Assembly (NCBI RefSeq): GCF_001701025.1
Contig: NZ_CP016793.1
Coordinates: 558,001-622,000, forward strand
DNA: 64,000 bases
Source of the DNA: Lentzea guizhouensis
GTDB lineage: Bacteria > Actinomycetota > Actinomycetes > Mycobacteriales > Pseudonocardiaceae
Direction of reading: 5' to 3'
Numbering within the stretch: position 1 is the stretch's first letter; each line of letters starts with the position of its first letter. This document shows, piece by piece, positions 19,269-28,135 of the stretch. The translations under genes and the position numbers were made by a program. Under the pieces are notes generated by a model that saw only the letters and a list, made by a program, of their open reading frames with translations, was not told where the DNA came from and ran no database searches.

Positions 19269-20500
19269 GTTCGAACATCGACGTCGTCATCACCGGGCTG
19301 GGTGCCACCACCCCGCTCGGCGGTGACGTGACGTCCACCTGGGACGCACTGCTGGCCGGCAAGTCCGGGGTCCGCCCCATGACCCACGACTGGGTCGAGA
19401 AGTACGACCTGCCGGTGAAGATCGCGTCGCAGCTCGTCGTCGACCCCACCGAGGTCCTGCCCCGCGTCGAGGCGCGGCGCCTGGACCGCTCGGAGCAGGT
19501 CGCCATCGTCGCCTCACGCCAGGCGTGGGCCGACGCGGGCCACAACGACGACACCGTCGACCGCCAGCGCCTCGCCGTCATCATCGGCACGGGCATCGGC
19601 GGCGCGATCACCCTCCTGACCCAGGACGACCTCCTGGAGCAGCAGGGCCTGCGCAAGGTGTCGCCGCTGACCGTCCCGATGCTGATGCCGAACGGCCCCG
19701 CGGCCCACGTGGGCCTGGAGCTCAAGGCACAGGCAGGCGTCCACGCGCCGGTCTCCGCCTGCGCCTCGGGCGCGGAAGCCATCGCCTGGGCCTACCGCAT
19801 GATCAAGTCCGGCGAAGCCGACGTGGTCGTCGCGGGCGGCGCCGAAGCCTGCATCACCGCCATCCCGGTGGCCGGCTTCTCCCAGGCCCGCACCATGAGC
19901 ACCCGCAACGACGAGCCGGAGAAGGCCTCCCGCCCGTTCGACACGGCCCGCGACGGCTTCGTCCTCGGCGAGGGCGCAGGCGTCATGGTCCTGGAACGGC
20001 GCGAGTTCGCCGAGGCCCGCGGCGCCAAGATCTACGGCCGCCTGGCAGGCATCGGCACCTCCGCCGACGGCTACCACATCACCGCCCCCGACCCCGAGGG
20101 CGTCGGCCAGTCGCGTGCCATCGCCGCATCCCTGCGGTCCGGCGGCATCGACCCGTCCGACGTCGGCCACGTGAACTGCCACGCCACCTCCACCCCGGTG
20201 GGCGACGTGGCGGAAACGGTGGCCATCCGCAAGGCGATCGGCGACCACCCGGTCCTCACCGCCCCCAAGGGTGCCCTCGGGCACCTCCTGGGCGCGGCAG
20301 GAGCGGTGGAAGCAATCGTCACGGTCCTCTCGATCCGCGACGGAATCGTTCCCCAGACCCTCAACCTGGAGAACCTCGACCCGGCCGTCACGCTCGACGT
20401 GGTGGCGGGCGAACCGCGCAAGGTCAAGCTGGACGCCGCCGTGAACGACTCGTTCGGCTTCGGCGGCCACAACGTGGCACTGGCCTTCACCCCGGCCTAG
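19265..20500 (+). CDS. fabF: Beta-ketoacyl-ACP synthase II (FabF/KasA type)
   Basis: A 411-aa elongating ketosynthase. The active site is complete: Cys166 in VSACASGAEA, His306 in NCHATSTPVGD and His340 in GALGHLLGAAGA, with the closing motif NDSFGFGGHN. It is the last gene of the fasR-controlled operon. Its start overlaps acpP by four bases, and a strong terminator follows. Only one KAS II gene is present, whereas mycobacteria have kasA and kasB in tandem. Confidence 0.96.
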   Translation: MSSNIDVVITGLGATTPLGGDVTSTWDALLAGKSGVRPMTHDWVEKYDLPVKIASQLVVDPTEVLPRVEARRLDRSEQVAIVASRQAWADAGHNDDTVDRQRLAVIIGTGIGGAITLLTQDDLLEQQGLRKVSPLTVPMLMPNGPAAHVGLELKAQAGVHAPVSACASGAEAIAWAYRMIKSGEADVVVAGGAEACITAIPVAGFSQARTMSTRNDEPEKASRPFDTARDGFVLGEGAGVMVLERREFAEARGAKIYGRLAGIGTSADGYHITAPDPEGVGQSRAIAASLRSGGIDPSDVGHVNCHATSTPVGDVAETVAIRKAIGDHPVLTAPKGALGHLLGAAGAVEAIVTVLSIRDGIVPQTLNLENLDPAVTLDVVAGEPRKVKLDAAVNDSFGFGGHNVALAFTPA

Positions 20501-20519
20501 TCCCACAGCAAGGCACAGA

Positions 20520-20554
20520 ACAGCGCCCCGGTCCGACGTGGACCGGGGCGCTGT
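20520..20554 (+). terminator. Rho-independent-type terminator of the fab operon
   Basis: Perfect 15-base arms ACAGCGCCCCGGTCC (20520-20534) and 20540-20554 with a 5-base loop, followed by CGTTTC. It lies 19 bases after the fabF stop. Confidence 0.9.
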
Positions 20555-20692
20555 CGTTTCTGATCGAGGGCCGCAGGCCCGAGCCGGCGTTCCCCGCCGA
20601 GGGCGCTGGCCCAGTCTTTGATCAGTTGTCAGGGGGCGAGGTGGACGAAGTCTCGTACGCGGAAAAACGTGGCTTGAACGCACGAAGCGCCC

Positions 20693-21259
20693 TCAGCACC
20701 GCTCCATCTGCGGCATCCGGTTCTCCGGCGCCTCATCCACCCGCCACTCCCCACCCTCCCGCACCACCACATAGACCACCCGCCACCGAATACACCCCTC
20801 CGGCAACGCGACCGGCGCCTTCGCGACATCCTGAGTGGACACGAACGAGATGAACGCCCGAACCCGCCGCCCCACCACATCGGACTCGATCCGCTGCACG
20901 ACCACCCCACCGTCGCGAGTGGACTCGTAAGCGTCCTTCCAGGTCTCCTCGACCGCCTGCGACGCCCTCCGCACCGTCACCGCCGCAGACCACGCAGCGA
21001 AGTCCCGCGCGTTGATCGCATCGAAGTACCGCTGCAGCACCGCCTGCACCTGCTGCCGGTCGGGATGCGTGAAGGAGTCCGCGCTCAACCTCACCTCACC
21101 CGAGCCCGGCAACGCCCCGGCGGACGACGCCACCGCCGGTTCCCCGGAAGCCTCCGCGGGACGCAGGTACACCGCCCGCCCCACCATCCCGGCAGCCACG
21201 GCCGCACCGGTGATCACCACGACGGCCGGCACCAGCCAGCGACTCGCTGCGCTCCCCAC
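20693..21259 (-). CDS. Membrane-anchored NTF2/SnoaL-like protein of unknown function
   Basis: A 188-aa protein with one N-terminal membrane segment (residues 9-27, WLVPAVVVITGAAVAAG), then a low-complexity linker, then an extracytoplasmic domain. The segment DRQQVQAVLQRYFDAINARD near residue 70 looks like the opening helix of an NTF2-like cone fold, as in Mce-associated and SnoaL-like proteins. There are no catalytic motifs. GTG start at 21259. It converges on the fab operon and is divergent from the lanthipeptide genes. Function unknown. Confidence 0.7.
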   Translation of the reverse strand: MGSAASRWLVPAVVVITGAAVAAGMVGRAVYLRPAEASGEPAVASSAGALPGSGEVRLSADSFTHPDRQQVQAVLQRYFDAINARDFAAWSAAVTVRRASQAVEETWKDAYESTRDGGVVVQRIESDVVGRRVRAFISFVSTQDVAKAPVALPEGCIRWRVVYVVVREGGEWRVDEAPENRMPQMERC

Positions 21260-21862
21260 CCGGCGAGCCTAGCCCCAGGCCACGCGTGGCGGTGCGGGGC
21301 CGGTCACGAACAGTGATTCGTTACTCACAAAAGAAAACTTCACCCGAAAGACTACATTTGCCGCCGATCCGCCAGTTGCATGCAGCAAGACAATGATTGA
21401 TACACAATTGGCGATCACGCAATCTCATACTCCGGATGAGTGCATTCGGGGGTATCCTCACGGCCATTCGGCCGTATCAAACGCGCATATGTCGCGATTT
21501 TCGGGTTCACCCCGACGGAGCAAACGACACGCGGCGTGTCCGACCGTTGTACACCCCTAACTATACGTCGATGCCCGATTGGAATAGCGCAGGTCAGCGA
21601 CTTGCGAAATCGGGAACGAGCGAGATCCGTTTAGCTGGACTGGACAGAACGGGTGTCGCACCATCGGTGCGCAAACCTCTCAACCGGGTGATCTGGCTCC
21701 AAACCTCCTTACTCGGAGTGGCATACGCGCCGGTAACCGAGTGTCTTTCGGACACGAACGGGTCACCTATATGCCACCAATGGCGGATTGGCCATAGCTG
21801 CGCGAATGTGCGGGAATATGCGGCATCAACAAATTGCGAAACGAGTTGAGGGAGGGAATTCG
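21260..21862. other. 600-base non-coding region upstream of the lanthipeptide synthetase
   Basis: Clearly less GC-rich than its surroundings, with no credible gene. It carries several inverted repeats: the palindrome GACACGC-G-GCGTGTC (21526-21540), CGCACC-ATC-GGTGCG (about 21658-21672), GTGTC-TTTCG-GACAC (about 21742-21756), and an imperfect palindrome TATGCCACCAAT...ATTGGCCATA about 70 bases before the synthetase start. This is much longer than other promoters in the window, so multi-site regulation of the cluster is likely. No regulator gene of the ramR type is present in the cluster. Confidence 0.6.
21526..21540 (+). promoter_or_regulatory. 15-bp palindrome upstream of the lanthipeptide cluster
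   Basis: Perfect 7-base arms GACACGC and GCGTGTC around one central G, about 320 bases upstream of the synthetase start. Candidate binding site for a dimeric regulator; no specific protein can be named. Confidence 0.4.
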
Positions 21863-24430
21863 GTGGACCTCAGATACGAGGCGTTCTGCTTCGCGGATCG
21901 TCGCTTCTACGATCTGCAGAGCAGCACCGAAAGCGGCCTCCCGGGCGACGACTTCGCGCACCAGCTGCCTGCTCTTCCCGACGGCTGGGTGCAGGCGGAA
22001 CGCAACGTCTGGAGGCACCTGCACCCGCACGGCGTGCAGCTGCCCAAGCAGGGGTGGAAGATCCACGTCTCGGCCGGCCTGGACAACGCGACCGCGGTGC
22101 TCAAGGCCACGTTCGACTACTGCGTCGAGCGCAGGATCCCGTTCAAGTACCTGCAGACGGTCTCGATCGTCCTCGCCCGCAACTCCAAGTACGCACCGCG
22201 CGAGGGCAGCGGCAAGCTGATCACGGTCTACCCGACGAGCACCGAACAGCTCGAGCAGGTGGTCACCGAGCTCGCCCAGCTCCTCGACGGTCAGCACGGC
22301 GCCTACATCCTCAGCGACCTGCGCTACGGCAAGGGTCCGGTGTACGTGCGCTACGGCGGGTTCTCCGAGCAGTGGCTGGAGGTCGACGGGCAGCAGGTGC
22401 TCGCGATCGAGGGGCCGGACGGCGAGCTCGTGGCCGACCAGCGCAAGCCGGTCTTCAGCGTGCCGGAGTGGGTGCAGCTGCCCGAGTTCCTGGCGCCCCA
22501 CCTGGCCGAGCGCAACGCCGGCGACCCGAACGCGTTCCCGTACCGGATCAAGAGCTCGCTGCACTTCTCCAACGGTGGCGGCGTGTACCTCGCGACCCGC
22601 AAGAGCGACGGCAAGGAGGTCGTGCTCAAGGAGGCGCGGCCGCACGCCGGGCTCGACCGCGAGGGTCGCGACGCGGTGGCCAGGCTGGAGCTGGAGCACC
22701 AGATCCTCACCAGGCTCGCCGGTGTGCAGGGCGTGCCGGCGGTGTTCGATCGCTTCACCGAGTGGGAGCACCTGTTCGTCGCGATGGAGTTCATGCCCGG
22801 TCGCTCGCTCGGCCAGTGGCTCGGGATGAACTACCCGCTGACGCACAAGGAAGCCGACGACGAGAAGGTCGCGGCCTACAAGGAACGCGCGCTCGCTCTT
22901 GTGCACAAGGTCGACGACCTGATGGCACGCGTGCACGAACGCGGTGTCGTCTTCGGCGACCTGCACACCATGAACATCCTGGTCGACGAGGACGACGAGG
23001 TCTCGCTCATCGACTTCGAGCTGTCGTCGACGATCGAGGACCTGCACCGGCCGACGCTCGGGGCCCCCGGCTTCCAGGCACCGGCCGACCGCGAGGGCTT
23101 CGACATCGACGCCTACCCGCTGGCCGCGCTCAAGCTGTGGATCTTCCTGCCGCTCAACGCGGTGCTGGAGCTCTCCCCCGCCAAGCTCGACCAGCACGTG
23201 CAGGTCGTCAAGGAGCGCTTCGGGCTCGACGACGAGTACTGCCGGGGCGTCGTCGACGTGCTCCGGCCGCGGGTCGACCCGCCGACGGACCCGGCGTTCA
23301 CGGCGTTCGACGACGCGGAACCCGACTGGACCGTGGTGCGCAAGGAGATCGCGACCGCGATCCTGCACAGCGCGACTCCGCAACGGACGGACCGGCTCTT
23401 CCCCGGCGACATCGAGCAGTTCGAGGTCGGCGGCGCGAACTTCGCCTACGGCGCGGCGGGTGTGCTGCACGCGCTGGAGGCGAGCGGCGAGGGCCGGTAC
23501 CCCGAGCACGAGGACTGGCTGATCCGCTCGGTCCGCCGCGAACCGCCGAAGCAGCCCGGTTTCTACGTCGGCGCCCACGGCATCGCGCACGTGCTGGAGG
23601 ACTTCGGTCACCACGACGTCGCGACCGAGCTGGTGGAGAGCTACGCACCGCTCGTCGAGACCACGCAGGACCACGGTCTGAGCGCCGGCCTCGCCGGCAT
23701 CGGGCTGAACCTGCTGCACTTCGCGGACACCCGCGGGGACGACGGCTTCGCGGCACGGGCCGAGGGGCTCGCCGAACGGCTCGCGCGGCAGCTCCCCGAC
23801 GCACCGGGCCCCGGTGGCAAGGCGCGGGCAGGACTGCTGCACGGCTGGTCGGGCCCCGCGTTGTTCTTCCTGCGGATGTTCGAACGCACCACCGAACGCC
23901 GCTGGCTCAAGCTCGCCGAACAGGCGCTCGAACGCGACCTGGCGGAGACGATGGTCGCGCTCGACGGTTCACTGCAGGTGCGGGACGGCAACTTCCGGTC
24001 GCTGCCCTACGTCGGCATCGGCGGGGCGGGCATCGCGCTCGTGCTCACCGAGTTCGCCGCCGTCGCGCCGGAACGTCCGTGCGTTGAGCAGCTCCCCGGG
24101 CTGCTCAACGCCTGCACCAGCGAGTTCGTGATCCAACCGGCGTTGACGCTGGGCAGGGCCGGTCAGCTGGCCACCCTCGCCCACGCGACGCGCCACACGC
24201 CGAACGAGCGGTACGAGCGCTCGATCCGGCAGCACCTGCGGGCACTGGGCTGGCACGCCGTGCGCTTCGGCGGCGGGCTCGCGTTCCCCGGTGTGCAGCT
24301 GCGCCGGATGTCGATGGACCTCAACACCGGCGGTGCGGGCGTCCTGCTCGCCATTGCGTCCACTGTGGACGGCCGCGCCCCTCTTCCCTTCCTGGGGAAG
24401 GCACAGACCCCGGTCCTCGCGGACCGGTAG
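21863..24430 (+). CDS. lanKC: Class III lanthipeptide synthetase (LanKC, RamC/AmfT type)
   Basis: An 855-aa trifunctional enzyme that phosphorylates, eliminates and cyclises Ser/Thr/Cys of the precursor encoded next to it. N-terminal lyase region (about residues 1-210), then a Ser/Thr-kinase-like domain with VVLKEARPHAG (Lys near 255), HERGVVFGDLHTMNI (catalytic Asp near 366) and IDFE (near 382), then a LanC-like cyclase from about residue 520 with VGAHGIAHVLEDF and GLLHGWSGPALFF. The Cys-Cys-His zinc ligands of LanC and class IV LanL are absent, which assigns it to class III. The GTG at 21863 follows GAGGGAGG and gives the family start MDLRYEAFCFADR. Confidence 0.93.
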   Translation: MDLRYEAFCFADRRFYDLQSSTESGLPGDDFAHQLPALPDGWVQAERNVWRHLHPHGVQLPKQGWKIHVSAGLDNATAVLKATFDYCVERRIPFKYLQTVSIVLARNSKYAPREGSGKLITVYPTSTEQLEQVVTELAQLLDGQHGAYILSDLRYGKGPVYVRYGGFSEQWLEVDGQQVLAIEGPDGELVADQRKPVFSVPEWVQLPEFLAPHLAERNAGDPNAFPYRIKSSLHFSNGGGVYLATRKSDGKEVVLKEARPHAGLDREGRDAVARLELEHQILTRLAGVQGVPAVFDRFTEWEHLFVAMEFMPGRSLGQWLGMNYPLTHKEADDEKVAAYKERALALVHKVDDLMARVHERGVVFGDLHTMNILVDEDDEVSLIDFELSSTIEDLHRPTLGAPGFQAPADREGFDIDAYPLAALKLWIFLPLNAVLELSPAKLDQHVQVVKERFGLDDEYCRGVVDVLRPRVDPPTDPAFTAFDDAEPDWTVVRKEIATAILHSATPQRTDRLFPGDIEQFEVGGANFAYGAAGVLHALEASGEGRYPEHEDWLIRSVRREPPKQPGFYVGAHGIAHVLEDFGHHDVATELVESYAPLVETTQDHGLSAGLAGIGLNLLHFADTRGDDGFAARAEGLAERLARQLPDAPGPGGKARAGLLHGWSGPALFFLRMFERTTERRWLKLAEQALERDLAETMVALDGSLQVRDGNFRSLPYVGIGGAGIALVLTEFAAVAPERPCVEQLPGLLNACTSEFVIQPALTLGRAGQLATLAHATRHTPNERYERSIRQHLRALGWHAVRFGGGLAFPGVQLRRMSMDLNTGGAGVLLAIASTVDGRAPLPFLGKAQTPVLADR

Positions 24431-24473
24431 CAGTAAAACCCTCTAGATAGATCCCTCTATGAAGGAGACCGTC

Positions 24474-24638
24474 ATGGGCTTCATCCTCGACATGCAGGAC
24501 CTCGAGACCCCCGAGGCGCCGGCGAACGTGCTGGCCGGCGGCGGCTCGGGCGGTGGCGGCGGCGGCTCCACGACCGCGTCCAACGCGTCGCTGCTGCTCC
24601 CCTGCTCGCACAGCACCGTCAGCCTGCTGGCCTGCTGA
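24474..24638 (+). CDS. lanA: Class III lanthipeptide precursor (SapB/AmfS-like) with glycine linker
   Basis: A 54-aa peptide. The leader has the recognition helix FILDMQDLE (residues 3-11), as in RamS/AmfS. The core holds two S-x2-S-xn-C units: S36 N A S39 L L L P C44 and S47 T V S50 L L A C54. These are the pattern for two labionin or lanthionine rings, and C54 is the last residue. Between leader and core is an unusual run, residues 22-32 (GGGSGGGGGGS). The ATG at 24474 is preferred over an in-frame ATG at 24459 because AAGGAG lies just upstream. It sits 43 bases after the synthetase and is followed by two hairpins and the exporter genes. A surfactant-like morphogen role is inferred from SapB. 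Confidence 0.92.
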   Translation: MGFILDMQDLETPEAPANVLAGGGSGGGGGGSTTASNASLLLPCSHSTVSLLAC

Positions 24639-24666
24639 GCTGCGCCACAACTGATCCACAGCGGCC

Positions 24667-24699
24667 GGTGAGCGGCATAGGCGAAGTATGCCGCTCACC
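24667..24699 (+). terminator. Hairpin after the lanthipeptide precursor gene
   Basis: Perfect 13-base arms GGTGAGCGGCATA (24667-24679) and 24687-24699 around a 7-base loop, 28 bases after the precursor stop. There is no U-tract. It may stop most transcripts or protect the short precursor mRNA from 3' decay, which would raise precursor over exporter. Confidence 0.72.
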
Positions 24700-24709
24700 C
24701 GCCACCTGC

Positions 24710-24741
24710 AGGGCCCGGCAGCCGGCCAGCTGTCGGGCCCT
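24710..24741 (+). terminator. Second hairpin between precursor and exporter genes
   Basis: AGGGCCCGGCAGC (24710-24722) pairs with GCTGTCGGGCCCT (24729-24741) with a single G-U, around a 6-base loop. It follows the first hairpin by 10 bases, which makes a tandem attenuator-like arrangement 40 bases before the first ABC gene. Confidence 0.62.
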
Positions 24742-24780
24742 CGCTCATGATGGGCCCTGGTGACCTCCGGAGGAACAGCG

Positions 24781-26400
24781 ATGACCAAACCCGGTGACGC
24801 TCTGCTGTCCTCCACTGTGACGCGCGACTACCGGCCGTGGTTGCTGCTCCTGAACGCCGCGGTCACCACGGCCGCCGGTCTCCTGCTGCCCACCGCGCTG
24901 GCCGACGCCGTCGACATGGCGTTGAGCGGCACGTTCGTGCTGGCCACCATCCTGTTCCTGCTCGCGCTCGCGGCCGTCGAGATCCTCGGTGACGCCGTGG
25001 GGATCGTGCTCGCGGCGAGCATCACCGCCCGCGCCACCGCGTGGCTGCGCCGCAAGCTCTCGGAGCACCTGCTCGCGATCGGCCACCCGGCGCCGTTCGC
25101 CCACGGGGACGCCGTCAGCCGGGTGACCGGTGACTGCGGCAACGCGGGCAGCGTGGCCGTCACGGTCATCGGGCTCGTCGTCACGGTCGTGTCGTCGGTC
25201 GGCTCGGTCGTCGCACTGGCCCTGCTGGACTGGCGGCTCGCGGTCGTGTTCGTGGTCAGCGCCCCGCTGGCCGGTCTGCTGATCCGCACCCACCTGCGCC
25301 TCACCGCCGACGACGTGCTGACCTACCAGGAAGTCTCCGGCGAGGTCTCGGCCCGCCTGCTCGACTCGGTGTCCGGCCTGCGCACGATCGCCGCCGCGGG
25401 CATCGCCGACCGCGAGGCGCAGCGCGTGCTGCAGCCGCTCCCCCGGCTCGCCGCGGCGGGTGGCGGGATGTGGCGCACCCAGGCGAAGATGATGTGGCGG
25501 GCCGGACTGCTGCTGCCCGCCGTCGAGGTCGCGGTGCTCGCGGCCGCCGGGTTCGGGGTGCTGCAGGGCAGGCTGAGCACCGGTGACGTGCTCGCCGCGC
25601 TCGGCTACACCGCGCTGGGCATGGGGATCGTCGGGCAGATCACGCAGCTCACCGTCCTGGAACGCACCCGGGCCTCGGCCGGCCGGATCGCCGAGGTGCT
25701 CGGCACCCCGCCGCCGCACCGCCCCTACGCCCGGCCTCCGGAGAGCGGGACCCTCGAACTGCGCGCCGTCAGCGTCGACGGCGCGCTCCACGACGTGGAC
25801 CTCGTCGTCCCCGCCGGTGCGTTCTGCGCGGTCGTGGGCAGCTCCGGCGCCGGCAAGTCGGCACTCGCCGCGGTGCTCGGCGGACTGTCCGGGGTGGACT
25901 CCGGTGAGGTGCGCAGGCCCGGCGACATCGGGTACGCCTTCGAACGGCCCGCGTTGCTGGGTACGACGATCGGCCGTTCCATCGGCTATGGAACGGATGC
26001 GGACGAGACGCGGGTCCGCGAGGCCGCCGTGGCCGCGCAGGTGCACGACGTGCTGGTCCGACTGCCCCAGGGCTACGACACACCCGTCGCCGACGCCCCG
26101 CTCTCCGGCGGTGAGGCCCAGCGAATAGGCCTGGCGCGGGCGATCGTGCGTGATCCCGAGGTGCTGGTGCTGGACGACGCCACCGCCAGTCTGGACACGG
26201 TCACCGAGGCCAAAGTGGACAACGCGCTCACCACGGCGCTGCCCGGCCGCACCCGTGTCGTGGTGACGCACCGACCGGCCACCGCAGCGCGGGCGGACAT
26301 GGTGGTGTGGCTCGAGAACGGCCGGGTGCGCGCGACCGGCACCCATGCCGAGCTGTGGAACGACGAGGGCTACCGCGCCGTGTTCACCGGGGGCGAGTGA
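24781..26400 (+). CDS. Lanthipeptide ABC exporter, fused membrane and ATPase protein (first of pair)
   Basis: A 539-aa half-transporter with six membrane segments in the first 300 residues and a C-terminal ATPase: Walker A GSSGAGKS near residue 355, signature LSGGEAQRIGLARAI near 441, and Walker B VLVLDDATASLD near 462, followed by a THRPAT H-loop. The ATG at 24781 follows GGAGGA. Position and architecture match RamA/RamB (AmfA/AmfB), which export SapB-type peptides as a heterodimer. The stop overlaps the next start by one base. No peptidase C39 domain is present, so leader removal must be done by another protease. Confidence 0.9.
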   Translation: MTKPGDALLSSTVTRDYRPWLLLLNAAVTTAAGLLLPTALADAVDMALSGTFVLATILFLLALAAVEILGDAVGIVLAASITARATAWLRRKLSEHLLAIGHPAPFAHGDAVSRVTGDCGNAGSVAVTVIGLVVTVVSSVGSVVALALLDWRLAVVFVVSAPLAGLLIRTHLRLTADDVLTYQEVSGEVSARLLDSVSGLRTIAAAGIADREAQRVLQPLPRLAAAGGGMWRTQAKMMWRAGLLLPAVEVAVLAAAGFGVLQGRLSTGDVLAALGYTALGMGIVGQITQLTVLERTRASAGRIAEVLGTPPPHRPYARPPESGTLELRAVSVDGALHDVDLVVPAGAFCAVVGSSGAGKSALAAVLGGLSGVDSGEVRRPGDIGYAFERPALLGTTIGRSIGYGTDADETRVREAAVAAQVHDVLVRLPQGYDTPVADAPLSGGEAQRIGLARAIVRDPEVLVLDDATASLDTVTEAKVDNALTTALPGRTRVVVTHRPATAARADMVVWLENGRVRATGTHAELWNDEGYRAVFTGGE

Positions 26401-28118
26401 TGCGTTTCTACCTCTCCACGCTGGCCGGGCACCGCCGCGGCGTGCTGGTCCTGCTCGCCTGGTCCGCGCTGGAAGGTGTTCCGGCGTTCTTCGGCGGCAA
26501 GCTCGTCGGCACCGCGGTCGACCAGGGCTTCGCGGCCGGCCGGCCGGTGGCGGGCCTGCTCTGGCTGTTCGCGTTCGCCGCGCTCGCCGTGGCCGGAGCG
26601 CTCGGTCAGCGCCAGGTGTTCGCGCGGCTCGGCGACGTGGTCGAACCCATGCGCGACGCCCTGGTCACGCAGGTCGTGACGGGTGTGCTGAAGAACGAGA
26701 CGCACCGCCGCACGCCGGACGCCAGTGCCGTCGCGATGATCACCCGGCACGTCGAGGTGGTCCGCGACGCCACCGCCGGCGTGCTGGTCCAGGCCCGCGC
26801 GCTGCTGGTCACCACGGTGGCCGCGCTCGTCGGGCTCGCCACGACCGCGGCCGCGCTGACCTGGCTCGTGGTGCTCCCGATCGTGGTGGCGCTGGTGCTG
26901 TTCGGGTTCCTGCTCCCGTCGCTGGCCAAGCGGCAGCGCGACGCCGTCATGGCCGACGAGCGCACCGCCGAGGCGACCGGCGGGGTGCTGACCGGGTTGC
27001 GGGACGTGGCCGCCTGCCGGGCCGAACGCGAGGCGTTCCAGGACATCCGCACGCAGATCGACCAGCAGGCGGCGGCGACCGTCACCGTGGCGTGGGCGAA
27101 CGCGTTGCGCGCCATCGTGATCGCGATCGGCGGGTTCGCCCCTGTCGTCCTGCTCGTCGCGTTCGCGCCGCCGTTGGTGAGCTCTGGGCAGCTCACGACG
27201 GGCGCGGTGCTGGCGGCGGTGGTGTACCTGACCAACAGCGTCAACCCCGCGCTGCACGGCCTCGCCCGCACCACCAGCACGGTCGTGATGCGGCTCATGG
27301 TTGCCCTCAAACGACTTGAGGAAGCCGCGCCGCGACCGGCCGGCGGCGACGGCCGGGAAGTTCCCGCCAGCTGCGAGTTCACCCTGAAGAACGTCACGTT
27401 CGGCTGGAGCCCCGCCGCCGAACCCGTGGTCAAGGACCTGAACCTGTGCCTCGGCCCCGGCGACCACCTGGCCGTGGTCGGGCCGTCCGGCATCGGCAAG
27501 TCCACTTTGGCCGGTCTGCTCACCGGTCTGATGCCACCGGGCCACGGCGAGGTGCTGTTCGGTGGCGTGCCGGCGCACCAGGTGGTCCCGGCGATCCGGC
27601 ACCACTCGATCGCGTTGATCCCGCAGGAGACCTACCTGTTCACCGGCACGGTCAGGGAGAACCTCGCCCTGCTGGCACCGCACGCGACCGACGACGAACT
27701 GGTCGCCGCCGTGAAAACCGTTGGGGCCAAACCACTTCTGGACCGGCTCGGCGGTCTCGACGCCCGGCTCGGCCACGCGGGCGAAGGCCTGTCCGCCGGT
27801 GAGGCGCAGCTCCTCGCGCTGGCACGGGTCCAGGTGACGTCCGCGGCGGTGGTCATCCTGGACGAGGCGACCTCGCACCTCGACCCGGCGGCCGAGGCAC
27901 GTGTCGAGCGCGCGTTCGCGGCCAGGCCGGGCGTTCTCGTCGTCATCGCGCACCGGCTGAGCTCGGCGCTGCGGGCGAACCGGGTGCTGGTCATGGACGG
28001 TGGCGCGCCGCTGCTGGGCACGCACGAGCAGCTGCTGCGCAGCTCACCGCTCTACGGCAGGCTGATGCTCGCCTGGGACCCCACGCACCACGAGGAAACC
28101 CCGCTGCCCAACCGGTAG
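26400..28118 (+). CDS. Lanthipeptide ABC exporter, fused membrane and ATPase protein (second of pair)
   Basis: A 572-aa partner of the preceding half-transporter. Membrane segments occupy residues 1-310, then the ATPase with Walker A GPSGIGKSTLAGLL near 364, signature LSAGEAQLLALARV near 463 and Walker B VVILDEATSHLD near 484. The third signature residue is Ala where the partner has the canonical LSGGE, so the two ATP sites of the heterodimer differ slightly. ATG at 26400 within TGATG; a GTG one codon earlier is also possible. The cluster ends here. Confidence 0.9.
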   Translation: MRFYLSTLAGHRRGVLVLLAWSALEGVPAFFGGKLVGTAVDQGFAAGRPVAGLLWLFAFAALAVAGALGQRQVFARLGDVVEPMRDALVTQVVTGVLKNETHRRTPDASAVAMITRHVEVVRDATAGVLVQARALLVTTVAALVGLATTAAALTWLVVLPIVVALVLFGFLLPSLAKRQRDAVMADERTAEATGGVLTGLRDVAACRAEREAFQDIRTQIDQQAAATVTVAWANALRAIVIAIGGFAPVVLLVAFAPPLVSSGQLTTGAVLAAVVYLTNSVNPALHGLARTTSTVVMRLMVALKRLEEAAPRPAGGDGREVPASCEFTLKNVTFGWSPAAEPVVKDLNLCLGPGDHLAVVGPSGIGKSTLAGLLTGLMPPGHGEVLFGGVPAHQVVPAIRHHSIALIPQETYLFTGTVRENLALLAPHATDDELVAAVKTVGAKPLLDRLGGLDARLGHAGEGLSAGEAQLLALARVQVTSAAVVILDEATSHLDPAAEARVERAFAARPGVLVVIAHRLSSALRANRVLVMDGGAPLLGTHEQLLRSSPLYGRLMLAWDPTHHEETPLPNR

Positions 28119-28123
28119 CGGGG
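28099..28123 (+). terminator. Hairpin overlapping the exporter stop codon
   Basis: CCCCGCT (28099-28105) pairs with AGCGGGG (28117-28123) around 11 bases. The stop codon TAG at 28116-28118 lies in the right arm. It sits between two convergent genes only 17 bases apart. Confidence 0.55.
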
Positions 28124-28135
28124 TCTACTCAGGAC

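Noticed and set aside
21767..23842. A 691-codon open frame antisense to the lanthipeptide synthetase
   Set aside because: Shadow of the synthetase: no ribosome site, composition dominated by V, R, H, E and L, no recognisable motif.
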